Origin: Deltaproteobacteria bacterium
GTDB taxonomy: Bacteria; Desulfobacterota; DSM-4660; Desulfatiglandales; B25-G16
NCBI GenBank assembly: GCA_019308645.1
Contig: JAFDHR010000120.1
Span: 1-6,991, forward strand
Direction of reading: 5' to 3'
Length of the DNA: 6,991 nt
Each line of letters starts with the position of its first letter. The stretch's first letter is position 1. Shown one piece after another: positions 1-5,788 of the stretch. The notes beneath the pieces are model-generated. The model had not been told where the DNA came from. It made no database searches and worked only from the letters and a program-made list of their open reading frames with translations. Both the position numbers and the translations under genes were made by a program.

Positions 1-2625
1 TTTCAAGGGATAAACACCCTCCATTTCATCTTTTACCAAATTAGTTGCAATATCAAGCTCTTTTTGAGGAACCTCAAAAACCAACTCATCATGGACCTGC
101 AGGAGCATCTTTGTGCTCAGGTGTTCTTTGTGTAATCTTTCGGAAATTTTTATCATAGCCATCTTGATAAGGTCGGCAGCGGTCCCCTGAATAGGTGTAT
201 TCACTGCTGCTCTTTCTGCCTCACTTTTGAGGTGTCCATTATCACTGTTTATATGAGGGAGGTATCGTCTTCTTTTGAAAAGAGTGCTAACGTAATGATT
301 TACCCGAGCCTGAGATAGTATCTTTTCTTTAAAATTCTTCACCCCTTTATACCGCTCGTAATAACTATCGAGATAGGCCTGTGCCACCTTTTTGCTTATC
401 CCGAGTTCCCTGGCTAATTTCATAGGGCCCATACCATAAATGATTCCAAAATTAATGGTTTTTGCCATTCGGCGCATGTCTTCTGTAATCATTCTTGGGT
501 CCAGACCAAATACATCCGCAGCTGTTCTGGAATGTATGTCTTCTCCCTTCTGAAAGGCTTTAAGAAGAACCGGGTCATCTGAATAATGGGCAAATACCCG
601 TAACTCAATCTGTGAGTAATCAGCAGATAGCAGAAGATGATTATCCTCTGCAATAAACCCCTTTCTTATCTGTCTTCCTTCTTCAGTTCTGATGGGTATG
701 TTTTGAAGATTTGGATTGCTGCTGCTTAACCTTCCTGTTGCAGTCACTGTCTGGTTGTATGAGGTGTGCACCCTTTTTGTGCTGGGATTTACCAGGCTCA
801 CCAGGGCATCCAGATAGGTAGATTTGAGCTTGCTAATGGTCCGAAAACGCAAAAGAAGAGAAGGTATTTCATGTTGGCGTGCGAGCTCTGTAAGCACTTC
901 AACATCTGTAGAATACCCGGTCTTTTTCTTTGTCTTCTTTTTGCCTGGCAGGTTCAACTTTTCAAAGAGAATATAGCCTATCTGTTGAGGTGAGTTGATA
1001 TTGAACTCTTCTCCGGTGAGACTAAAGATCCTATGTTCAATGGATGTAAGCTCATCGGCAAATCTTCCTGACATTTCTTTAAAAAAAGGCACATCTATCT
1101 TTATTCCAGCCCTTTCCATATCTATTAATACCGGTACCAAATTCATCTCCAGGTCTTGAAAAAGTGTAAAGTTATCATCAGATTTAAGTCTTTCTTCCAA
1201 AATGGATTTTAATCGTACAGTGATCTCTGCATCCTCACAGGAATACTCTTTGGCCTTGATAATATCCACGGAGGCAAAACTCTTGTGCTTATCATGGTCG
1301 GTTACCTCATCGTAGCTTACCATTTTGTAGCTCAAATAATGTTGAGCCAGATAGTCCAGATTATGCTGACGTAATGTTGGGTCGATAACATATGAGGCTA
1401 TCATGGTATCAAAAAATAATCCCCTCACAGTGACATCGTACCTGGCCAGGACCTCAGCGTCATATTTTATATTCTGTCCTATCTTTTTTATCCTCTCATC
1501 GCAGAAGGTGCCTTTTAGGAGATCGAGGGCCTCGTTTAGACTTATCTGTGGACCCACACCTATATAGGCATGGCCTAAAGGTAAATAGTAGGCAATTCCT
1601 GGTTCAATGCAGAACGATATGCCTATCAATTCTGCCTCAAGATGGCTCGTGCTGGTAGTCTCTGTATCAAAGCAGAATATTCCTTTTTTTCTTATATTTT
1701 CAATGAGAGATACCAGTTCTTCTTTGGTGAGGATAAGTCTATAATCCTTTTTACTGAGTTCTGCATGCTCGGAGAATTTATTTATAAGTGATTTAAATTC
1801 CAGTTCTCGGAATATCTTTAAAAGCTTCTCTTTTTTAGGGGTGCCGAGCCTGAGATCATCAAGTGTTATGTCAACCGGTACAGAATTTGTAATAGTGACC
1901 AGTTTTTTACTTAAGAAGGCTTGCTCCTTGAATTCCTCAAGCTTTTTCTTAAGCGATGACTTAGTGATTTTATCGGTATTTTGAAAAAGGTTTTCTATTG
2001 AATGAAATTGTTGAATAAGGCTGAGGCCGGTTTTTTCACCAACACCGGGAATGCCTGGGATATTATCTGCTGAATCTCCTGACAGGGCCATTACTTCAAT
2101 TATCTGTTCAGGTTCAATCCCATAATCCCGTTTTATAGCAGCGTAGTCTGTCAGTTTTTCACTCATTGAGTCCCACATAACTGTATTTCCTGACAGGGTT
2201 TGCCTGAAATCCTTATCGCTGCTCACAATGACCACATTGAGACCCTGATTGCTGGCTAATAAGGCAACGGTTCCAATGATATCATCTGCCTCGTATCCTT
2301 CCTTTTCCAAAATGTTAACACTCAGGCCAGCGACCACATCTTTTATATATGGGATCTGTACAGCTAGGTCTTCTGGCATAGGAGGTCTGTTAGCCTTATA
2401 ATCTTTAAATATTTTATGCCTGAATGTTGGCCCTTTCACATCAAAGGCGACAGTCACATAATCAGGCGATTTATCATCAAGCAGTTTCATAAGCATCTTT
2501 GTGAAGCCTAATATGGCATTGGTAGGTAGACCTTTAGAATTAGAGAGGTTTCTAATCGCATGAAAGGCCCTATGCATATATGAACTTCCATCAACAATGT
2601 AGAGTGTTTTATTAGGGCTTTTCAT
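1..2625 (-). CDS. polA: DNA polymerase I (3' end cut by window edge)
   Basis: This is DNA polymerase I, which fills gaps and removes RNA primers during lagging-strand replication and excision repair. The 875 codons read are open throughout. The 5'-3' exonuclease/FEN domain covers about residues 5-290, with D12, YKANR 76-80, EADD 112-115, SDKD 136-139 and GDSADNIPG 183-191. The 3'-5' proofreading domain covers about 300-490 and keeps all its acidic residues: D320 and E322 (DTET), D389 (GQNIKYD), and Y461 with D465. The polymerase domain has motif A DYSQIEL (D669), the O-helix with R718, K722, F726 and Y730, and motif C QVHDEL (H845, D846, E847). The sequence stops at EGVYPLK, so I estimate only 10-20 residues are missing. 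The ATG at 2625 sits at the usual family start, but no clear Shine-Dalgarno precedes it. The gene is divergent from the thiolase operon. Phe at 726 is the usual residue that discriminates against dideoxynucleotides. The identification is secure. Confidence 0.98.
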   Translation of the reverse strand, partial: MKSPNKTLYIVDGSSYMHRAFHAIRNLSNSKGLPTNAILGFTKMLMKLLDDKSPDYVTVAFDVKGPTFRHKIFKDYKANRPPMPEDLAVQIPYIKDVVAGLSVNILEKEGYEADDIIGTVALLASNQGLNVVIVSSDKDFRQTLSGNTVMWDSMSEKLTDYAAIKRDYGIEPEQIIEVMALSGDSADNIPGIPGVGEKTGLSLIQQFHSIENLFQNTDKITKSSLKKKLEEFKEQAFLSKKLVTITNSVPVDITLDDLRLGTPKKEKLLKIFRELEFKSLINKFSEHAELSKKDYRLILTKEELVSLIENIRKKGIFCFDTETTSTSHLEAELIGISFCIEPGIAYYLPLGHAYIGVGPQISLNEALDLLKGTFCDERIKKIGQNIKYDAEVLARYDVTVRGLFFDTMIASYVIDPTLRQHNLDYLAQHYLSYKMVSYDEVTDHDKHKSFASVDIIKAKEYSCEDAEITVRLKSILEERLKSDDNFTLFQDLEMNLVPVLIDMERAGIKIDVPFFKEMSGRFADELTSIEHRIFSLTGEEFNINSPQQIGYILFEKLNLPGKKKTKKKTGYSTDVEVLTELARQHEIPSLLLRFRTISKLKSTYLDALVSLVNPSTKRVHTSYNQTVTATGRLSSSNPNLQNIPIRTEEGRQIRKGFIAEDNHLLLSADYSQIELRVFAHYSDDPVLLKAFQKGEDIHSRTAADVFGLDPRMITEDMRRMAKTINFGIIYGMGPMKLARELGISKKVAQAYLDSYYERYKGVKNFKEKILSQARVNHYVSTLFKRRRYLPHINSDNGHLKSEAERAAVNTPIQGTAADLIKMAMIKISERLHKEHLSTKMLLQVHDELVFEVPQKELDIATNLVKDEMEGVYPLK

Positions 2626-2679
2626 CTTTTACTTTTAGAAAAAGAGCTTAATTGCTCAGAATGGAAAACAAAGCTTTTT

Positions 2680-2709
2680 AATATAATGCAAGAAGTATCA
2701 GGAAATCAA
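2680..2709 (-). promoter_or_regulatory. Likely sigma-70 promoter of polA
   Basis: Read on the minus strand, TTGATT (2709-2704, 4/6 to the -35 consensus) is followed after 18 bases by TATATT (2685-2680, 5/6 to the -10 consensus). Initiation near 2673 would give a leader of about 48 bases before the polA ATG. Two A8 tracts lie immediately upstream and could act as an UP element. This is a consensus-match inference only. Confidence 0.5.
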
Positions 2710-2711
2710 CA

Positions 2712-2739
2712 TGCTTTTTTTTGAGTGCTTTTTTTTGAG
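2712..2739. repeat. Exact 14-base tandem duplication with T8/A8 tracts
   Basis: TGCTTTTTTTTGAG occurs twice back to back (2712-2725 and 2726-2739). On the polA strand this gives two A8 tracts starting just upstream of the predicted -35 box, where UP elements bind the RNA polymerase alpha subunit. The 14-base period is longer than one helical turn, so strong in-phase bending is not assured. Confidence 0.85.
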
Positions 2740-2782
2740 AATGTAATATCAAGGTATCTATCTTTATTTTTAAAAACTAAAT

Positions 2783-2799
2783 TGTTCCACGTTAAACGT
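2783..2799. repeat. Small palindrome, degenerate parS-like site
   Basis: ACGTT-A-AACGT (2789-2799) is a perfect 11-base palindrome. The overlapping 16-mer at 2783-2798 matches the chromosomal parS consensus TGTTNCACGTGAAACA at all but two defined positions: T for G at the eleventh base and G for A at the last. The central CACGTG that ParB reads is changed to CACGTT, so binding would be weak at best. It may simply be an operator half of another kind. Confidence 0.35.
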
Positions 2800-2802
2800 T
2801 TG

Positions 2803-2835
2803 TTGACAATACCCGTTGACAATACCTTGACAATT
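2803..2835 (+). repeat. Three tandem TTGACAAT repeats
   Basis: TTGACAAT begins at 2803, 2816 and 2827 (periods of 13 and 11 bases). The first two copies continue as TTGACAATACC, and the third as TTGACAATTA. Each starts with a perfect -35 hexamer, but none has a good -10 at 16-18 bases. The best partner is TGAAAT (2851-2856), 18 bases after the third copy, which lacks the key A at position 2. The unit could be a regulator-binding direct repeat or a set of weak promoters. Confidence 0.7.
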
Positions 2836-2851
2836 AATGAAACTCATTAAT
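2833..2851. repeat. 8-bp inverted repeat, operator-like
   Basis: ATTAATGA (2833-2840) and TCATTAAT (2844-2851) are perfect inverted arms around AAC. ATTAATGAAA also recurs as a direct repeat at 2833-2842 and 2846-2855. The site lies immediately after the third TTGACA, where an operator would overlap the promoter spacer. Confidence 0.6.
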
Positions 2852-2952
2852 GAAATATTGATTGTCTATTTCGGAAATGCTATGTATGAAACAATTCGTG
2901 TTTAACAATGTAATGAACACTCATGGCCTTTAGGCCACAACGAAGGATGCAA

Positions 2953-3000
2953 GTAGTTGAGTGGTCAAATGGTTAAGTGATTGAGTAGTAAAGGAGTTAA
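2953..3000 (+). repeat. Six degenerate tandem octamers (about GTGGTTAA)
   Basis: Six contiguous 8-base units fill this interval: GTAGTTGA, GTGGTCAA, ATGGTTAA, GTGATTGA, GTAGTAAA and GGAGTTAA. They share a GTrGTtrA pattern. They run directly into the CTTTAGGCA repeats. An 8-base period is not a codon multiple and no reading frame is associated. Slipped-strand expansion is the likely origin. Confidence 0.75.
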
Positions 3001-3018
3001 CTTTAGGCACTTTAGGCA
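3001..3018 (+). repeat. CTTTAGGCA tandem pair; family member also at 2928 and 3131
   Basis: CTTTAGGCA occurs twice in tandem here (3001-3009 and 3010-3018). The 8-base core CTTTAGGC is also at 2928-2935, inside the TGGCCT/AGGCCA inverted repeat, and at 3131-3138. CTTTAGGCACTT at 3010-3021 and 3131-3142 is an exact 12-base direct repeat flanking about 110 bases. Confidence 0.8.
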
Positions 3019-3023
3019 CTTAA

Positions 3024-3123
3024 GCCCTGGCCCAGACCGGGTAATAGCAGCCTCAGCAAAGATAAACCAGAATTGGTGATACATCAGAAGCAAGTGTATA
3101 TTCAAATGACGTCGCACCAGGGC
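3024..3123. repeat. 100-base segment with 7-bp inverted ends between direct repeats
   Basis: GCCCTGG (3024-3030) and CCAGGGC (3117-3123) are inverted. The segment is framed by the CTTTAGGCACTT direct copies at 3010-3021 and 3131-3142, with unequal offsets of 2 and 7 bases. The layout recalls a tiny non-autonomous element, but the inverted ends are short and the direct repeats belong to a family also found nearby, so chance is quite possible. Confidence 0.25.
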
Positions 3124-3131
3124 AGGCTCAC

Positions 3132-3159
3132 TTTAGGCACTTTCATATAAATGTATAAA
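3132..3159 (+). promoter_or_regulatory. Weak candidate promoter for the thiolase operon
   Basis: TATAAA (3154-3159, 5/6) is preceded at 16 bases by TTTAGG (3132-3137, 3/6). A second TATAAA lies at 3146-3151. The region is AT-rich and well placed, about 45 bases before the start codon. The -35 is poor, so an activator or an alternative upstream start is possible. Confidence 0.3.
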
Positions 3160-3191
3160 ATTACTTTTCAAATAACCACTAATTTATTTTT

Positions 3192-3200
3192 GGAGGAGGA
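3192..3200 (+). promoter_or_regulatory. Strong Shine-Dalgarno deciding the thiolase start
   Basis: GGAGGAGGA lies just upstream of the ATG at 3204, leaving 3 bases after it (about 7 from the first GGAGG core). It fixes this ATG as the start and predicts efficient translation. Confidence 0.85.
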
Positions 3201-3203
3201 ATA

Positions 3204-4478
3204 ATGACTCAAAGAAAAAGGAAACTTGGAAGAGGGGTCGCTATGGTAGGAGCTGGGATGTCACCATTTGGAATCCGGCCCGATGTGACAAATCGCGAAT
3301 TATTTGCAGAGGCCTTCCTTGATATGGTGAACTCTGTGGATAGAGGGTTTGATCCTCAGGAGATCGAGGCCCTATATGTTGGAAATTGTGGGGCTGAGAT
3401 GTGGGAGTCACAATCAGTGATAGGGGTTTTGTGTGCTGATATAACTGGTCTGACCCCTCGCCCGGCGCTTAAGGTTGAGGATGCATGTGCGAGCAGTTCA
3501 GTTGCCGTCAGAGAGGGTATTATGGGGATAGCATCAGGCATGTATGATATGGTTTTGGTTGGCGGCACAGAAAAGATGAGCATTTTGCCAACCAATTGGA
3601 CCACAATGGCCCTTGCCTGTGGTTCGGATACAACCTATGAAAGCGCAGCCGGATTTACCTTTCCCGGGCTTTATGCCTCTATGGCAACCGCACATATGGA
3701 AAGATATGGAACCACTCATGACGACTTATTGCGGGTAGCGATAAAGAATCATAACAATGGAGCCCTGAACCCCAAGGCGCATTTTCCTAAGACAATTAAA
3801 GATGTTATGGATATGCGCAAGGCTCAGGCTGAGAAAAAGGGGAAACCCGTTCCAAACTGGTCTGATGAAATGGAATTCCTTCATGATCCACGATATAATC
3901 CAGTCATTGCATGGCCGAATACATTGTTTGATTGTTGCCCTGTTACAGATGGAGCAGCCTGTATCCTTTTGGTGGCCGAGGAGATCGCTAAAAACTTCAC
4001 TGATATACCTCTTTATATCATCGGCTCAGGACAGACCAGTGGCCATAACCTCCATGACAGGGAAACCCTTACCTCTATACCGGCGGCAAAGCTCGCAGCT
4101 CAGCAGGCGTATGAAATGGCTGATGTTGGCCCTCAGGATATAAAAATAGCTGAGGTTCACGATTGTTTTACTATTGCCGAAATAATGGCGATTGCCGATC
4201 TTGGTTTTTTCAAGGAAGGCAGAGAAGCAGCTACAGCAGCAGGGGAAGGTAAGACTACCAGAGACGGCATAAAACCAATTAATGTTTCTGGCGGACTGAA
4301 GTGCAAGGGACATCCTGTGGGCGCTACTGGTGCAGCCCAGGTAGTAGAGATATTTCACCAGATGAGAGGTGAAGCAGGCGCTCGACAAGTCACGAATATG
4401 GATATTAATCTCGCTCTGAATCATAATATTGGGGCCCATGGAACTACCGCAGTTGTCCAAATCTATGAAAGGAGATAG
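3204..4478 (+). CDS. SCP2/archaeal-type thiolase (acetyl-CoA acetyltransferase-like)
   Basis: This 424-residue thiolase-superfamily enzyme probably cleaves or condenses a beta-ketoacyl-CoA with CoA in the cytoplasm. The N-terminal half carries the nucleophile in EDACASSS (C95) and the VLVGGTEKM segment (117-125). The C-terminal half has HDCFT (319-323), the SCP2-subclass version of the classical NEAF motif, and the catalytic His in GHPVGATG (H370). The last motif reads NIGAHG (408-413), with no Cys where classical biosynthetic thiolases have one. This pattern is that of archaeal acetoacetyl-CoA thiolase and of BbsB-like thiolases that need a DUF35 partner, and such a partner follows directly. 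The retained Cys95 argues against the related DUF35-dependent steroid aldolases. The substrate cannot be told from sequence. Options are acetoacetyl-CoA formation, beta-oxidation of an unusual acid, or benzoylsuccinyl-CoA thiolysis. Confidence 0.92.
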   Translation: MTQRKRKLGRGVAMVGAGMSPFGIRPDVTNRELFAEAFLDMVNSVDRGFDPQEIEALYVGNCGAEMWESQSVIGVLCADITGLTPRPALKVEDACASSSVAVREGIMGIASGMYDMVLVGGTEKMSILPTNWTTMALACGSDTTYESAAGFTFPGLYASMATAHMERYGTTHDDLLRVAIKNHNNGALNPKAHFPKTIKDVMDMRKAQAEKKGKPVPNWSDEMEFLHDPRYNPVIAWPNTLFDCCPVTDGAACILLVAEEIAKNFTDIPLYIIGSGQTSGHNLHDRETLTSIPAAKLAAQQAYEMADVGPQDIKIAEVHDCFTIAEIMAIADLGFFKEGREAATAAGEGKTTRDGIKPINVSGGLKCKGHPVGATGAAQVVEIFHQMRGEAGARQVTNMDINLALNHNIGAHGTTAVVQIYERR

Positions 4479-4483
4479 TACAG

Positions 4484-4918
4484 ATGAAAGAAATACCATT
4501 TACCATTGCCTCATATGACAAATTTATAGAAGACAAGAAACTGATGGCCTCTAAGTGTGTGAAGTGCAGTGCATTATGGCTGCCTCCACGTCCGATATGC
4601 CTTACATGTAAAAGTGATGCGTTAGAATGGATAGAGTTTAAAGGAAAAGGAAAGCTTGTTGCATTCACGGTTATCGGTGTGGGACCTATGCCAATGATAG
4701 ACGCAGGTTATAACAGAGATAATCCTTACTGCGCCGGTATTGTTGAGCTGGAGGAAGGGCCAAGGATTAGCGCCCAGATTCTTGGTGTTGATGTTGGCCA
4801 TCCGGAAAATATTAAAATCGGGACTTCTCTCACAGCAACATTTGTAGAAAGGGGAAGCTGGCATTTTGTAGAAGAGCTGGCCAAGGTGAAAAAGACATAC
4901 CTGGCGTTTCAAGCCTAA
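4484..4918 (+). CDS. DUF35 zinc-ribbon/OB-fold protein, thiolase partner
   Basis: This 144-residue protein has the two parts of the DUF35 family. The N-terminal rubredoxin-like zinc ribbon has C25-x2-C28 and C39-x2-C42. The C-terminal OB fold covers about residues 50-123 (KGKGKLVAFTVI onward). In characterised archaeal and bacterial complexes such proteins bind a thiolase and help position or channel the acyl-CoA. The gene starts 5 bases after the thiolase stop. Its ribosome binding site, AAAGGAG (4468-4474), lies inside the last thiolase codons, so the two genes are surely co-transcribed and probably made in balanced amounts. Length is normal and all four cysteines are present. BbsA of toluene degraders and ChsH2-like C-terminal domains are other members of the family, so the name gives no substrate. 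Confidence 0.9.
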   Translation: MKEIPFTIASYDKFIEDKKLMASKCVKCSALWLPPRPICLTCKSDALEWIEFKGKGKLVAFTVIGVGPMPMIDAGYNRDNPYCAGIVELEEGPRISAQILGVDVGHPENIKIGTSLTATFVERGSWHFVEELAKVKKTYLAFQA

Positions 4919-4993
4919 CATAAGCTTAGAGAAGGATGCTTATTAAGCTGCGCTTCATTCGCACTCCTCAAGCTGGACGGTTGCAGTAAAACA

Positions 4994-5019
4994 TGAAATG
5001 ATGTCTTGACATCATTTCA
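4994..5019. promoter_or_regulatory. Perfect 26-base palindromic operator of vapBC
   Basis: TGAAATGATGTC (4994-5005) and GACATCATTTCA (5008-5019) are perfect 12-base inverted arms around TT. The palindrome covers the -35 hexamer (5006-5011). Type II antitoxins with an RHH fold bind such sites as dimers or as a toxin-antitoxin complex, so this is very likely the autoregulatory operator. No close second copy of the arms was seen in the window. Confidence 0.85.
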
Positions 5020-5033
5020 AAAGATGCTATGAT
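5006..5033 (+). promoter_or_regulatory. vapBC promoter, consensus -35 and extended -10
   Basis: TTGACA (5006-5011, 6/6) is followed after 16 bases by TATGAT (5028-5033, 5/6), with the extended -10 TGC at 5025-5027. Initiation is expected about 7 bases after the -10, at or beside the A of the vapB ATG at 5040. The transcript would then have no leader and no Shine-Dalgarno. Confidence 0.85.
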
Positions 5034-5039
5034 GCCAAT

Positions 5040-5285
5040 ATGAGAACGACACTATCAATAGATGATGATGTGATGGAACGGGCACGGGCCGTTGCGGCCA
5101 AATTGAGCACACCATTTAAGACGATTGTCAATGAAGCTCTTCGTGCTGGCCTGGACCAGGTGGAACAACCAGCGAAGCAGCGTCGCTACAAAACGAAACC
5201 TCATAAAATGGGCCTCCGGCACGGCCGCAATCTAGATAATATCCAGGAACTGCTGGCCCAGATTGAAGGCGAGGATTCCCCTTGA
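5040..5285 (+). CDS. vapB: VapB-like ribbon-helix-helix antitoxin (DUF2191 type)
   Basis: This 81-residue antitoxin both represses the operon and neutralises the PIN toxin encoded next. Residues 2-8 (RTTLSID) form the DNA-binding beta strand. Two helices follow at about 9-22 and 26-40, completing a ribbon-helix-helix. The basic linker (46-63) leads to a C-terminal helix, DNIQELLAQIEGE (66-78), of the kind that wraps the toxin and blocks its active site. MRTTL is the usual family start, and no in-frame start codon lies close upstream. There is no ribosome binding site and the promoter predicts a leaderless message. The stop TGA (5283-5285) overlaps the toxin start. Assignment to type II antitoxins is firm; the exact VapB subfamily is my recognition from the sequence. 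Confidence 0.9.
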   Translation: MRTTLSIDDDVMERARAVAAKLSTPFKTIVNEALRAGLDQVEQPAKQRRYKTKPHKMGLRHGRNLDNIQELLAQIEGEDSP

Positions 5286-5710
5286 TTCTCGTCGATGCCA
5301 ATATTCTATTGTACGCGGAAGACACTCTTCAGTCCCGTCACCAGCAAGCGCGTGCATGGTGGGATGGCCAGCTATCAGGAACCGGAGTTGTCTGCCTGTG
5401 CTGGACGGTTCTGTCCGCATTTATTCGTATAGCGACTAATCCAAGGGTTTTCGACTACCCGCTCTCTCTCGAACAAGCACTTACTCGTGTACAGAGCTGG
5501 TTGGATCAGCCCTGTACACGAGTGGTTCGGCCAACCGAGCGACACTGGACTGTTTTCAAGCAGGTGCTCACGGATGGCCAGGCTGTCGCCAATCTGGTGA
5601 CAGACGCACATTTGGCAGCTCTGGCCATTGAACATGGCTGCGAGTTGGCCTCTACCGATTCTGATTTCGCTCGTTTCCCAAAACTTAAGTGGAGCAACCC
5701 CCTCGCCTGA
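5282..5710 (+). CDS. vapC: VapC-like PIN-domain toxin ribonuclease
   Basis: This 142-residue PIN-domain protein is expected to be a magnesium-dependent RNase; characterised VapC toxins cut tRNA or rRNA. The first acidic residue is D5 in MILVDANILLYA. Later ones are D108 (VTDAHLAALA) and D126 and D128 (STDSDF). The middle stretch LCWTVLSAFIRIATNPRVF (39-57) has no Glu at the usual second PIN position. As I recall, this is common in this subfamily (LPWxxLLAFLRI versions), so I do not call it dead. The start is TTG at 5282, overlapping the antitoxin stop as TTGA. It is the only start that keeps the conserved N-terminus, and it implies coupled and probably reduced toxin translation. The coding sequence contains a strong 41-base hairpin (5483-5523). 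Confidence 0.92.
   Translation: MILVDANILLYAEDTLQSRHQQARAWWDGQLSGTGVVCLCWTVLSAFIRIATNPRVFDYPLSLEQALTRVQSWLDQPCTRVVRPTERHWTVFKQVLTDGQAVANLVTDAHLAALAIEHGCELASTDSDFARFPKLKWSNPLA
5483..5523 (+). repeat. Strong hairpin inside vapC
   Basis: ACTCGTGTACAG (5483-5494) and CTGTACACGAGT (5512-5523) are perfect 12-base inverted arms. After one A/C mismatch the stem continues as GCTG (5496-5499) with CAGC (5507-5510), closing a 7-base loop. Such pairing inside a coding frame is unusual. It could shape mRNA decay or translation, or be chance. Confidence 0.8.
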
Positions 5711-5738
5711 CCGATCTAAGCGAACAAGCGGATGGAGC

Positions 5739-5788
5739 GCCGCCAGTAAGCCCAATGGCCTTACTGGCGGCTCATCCTTGCCATTGGG
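5739..5788 (+). repeat. 12-bp hairpin whose loop pairs with a downstream segment
   Basis: GCCGCCAGTAAG (5739-5750) and CTTACTGGCGGC (5760-5771) form a perfect 12-bp stem. The 9-base loop CCCAATGGC (5751-5759) is perfectly complementary to GCCATTGGG (5780-5788), which lies 8 bases beyond the stem. The two pairings either exclude each other or, partly melted, form a pseudoknot. The stem starts 28 bases after the vapC stop. No T-run follows, so it is not a standard intrinsic terminator, although it could protect the 3' end of the vapBC mRNA. Confidence 0.8.

Larger units (their letters stand above)
2626..3203. other. 578-base divergent intergenic region rich in small repeats
   Basis: No convincing coding sequence lies between polA and the thiolase gene. 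From left to right it holds the polA promoter, a 14-base tandem duplication, an 11-base palindrome, three TTGACA boxes in tandem, an 8-bp inverted repeat, a TGGCCT/AGGCCA inverted repeat (2924-2937), six degenerate octamers, four CTTTAGGC copies, and a weak promoter plus strong ribosome binding site for the thiolase. This is much more than two divergent promoters need. An untranslated RNA or a former mobile or repeat element is possible but unproven. Confidence 0.6.

Noticed and set aside
766..993. Plus-strand 75-codon open frame
   Set aside because: It is antisense to a conserved polymerase region of polA and has no family resemblance or ribosome binding site.
2953..3018. CRISPR-like array
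   Set aside because: The units are contiguous 8- and 9-base repeats with no spacers, and no cas genes are present.
3130..3146. Sigma-54 type promoter around TTTAGGCACTTTCATA
   Set aside because: The GGCAC part matches loosely, but the essential downstream GC of the -12 element is missing.
4026..4499. Minus-strand 157-codon open frame antisense to the thiolase
   Set aside because: It overlaps conserved thiolase motifs and shows no recognisable domain; a shadow frame.
4919..4993. Intrinsic terminator after the DUF35 gene
   Set aside because: Only a weak AGCTTA/TAAGCT pairing (4923-4928 with 4944-4949) and no T-run; nothing convincing.
5282..5710. Inactive VapC because the central Glu is absent
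   Set aside because: The remaining acidic residues D5, D108, D126 and D128 are present, and this subfamily, as I recall it, commonly lacks Glu at that place.
5040..5710. Recent horizontal transfer of vapBC judged by base composition
   Set aside because: Hand-counted 60-base lines gave about 53% G+C in vapB, but lines within the thiolase gave 50-53%, so there is no clear contrast with that neighbour.
5375..5755. Minus-strand 126-codon open frame over vapC
   Set aside because: Shadow of the PIN-domain gene; the inverse frame lacks any recognisable motif.
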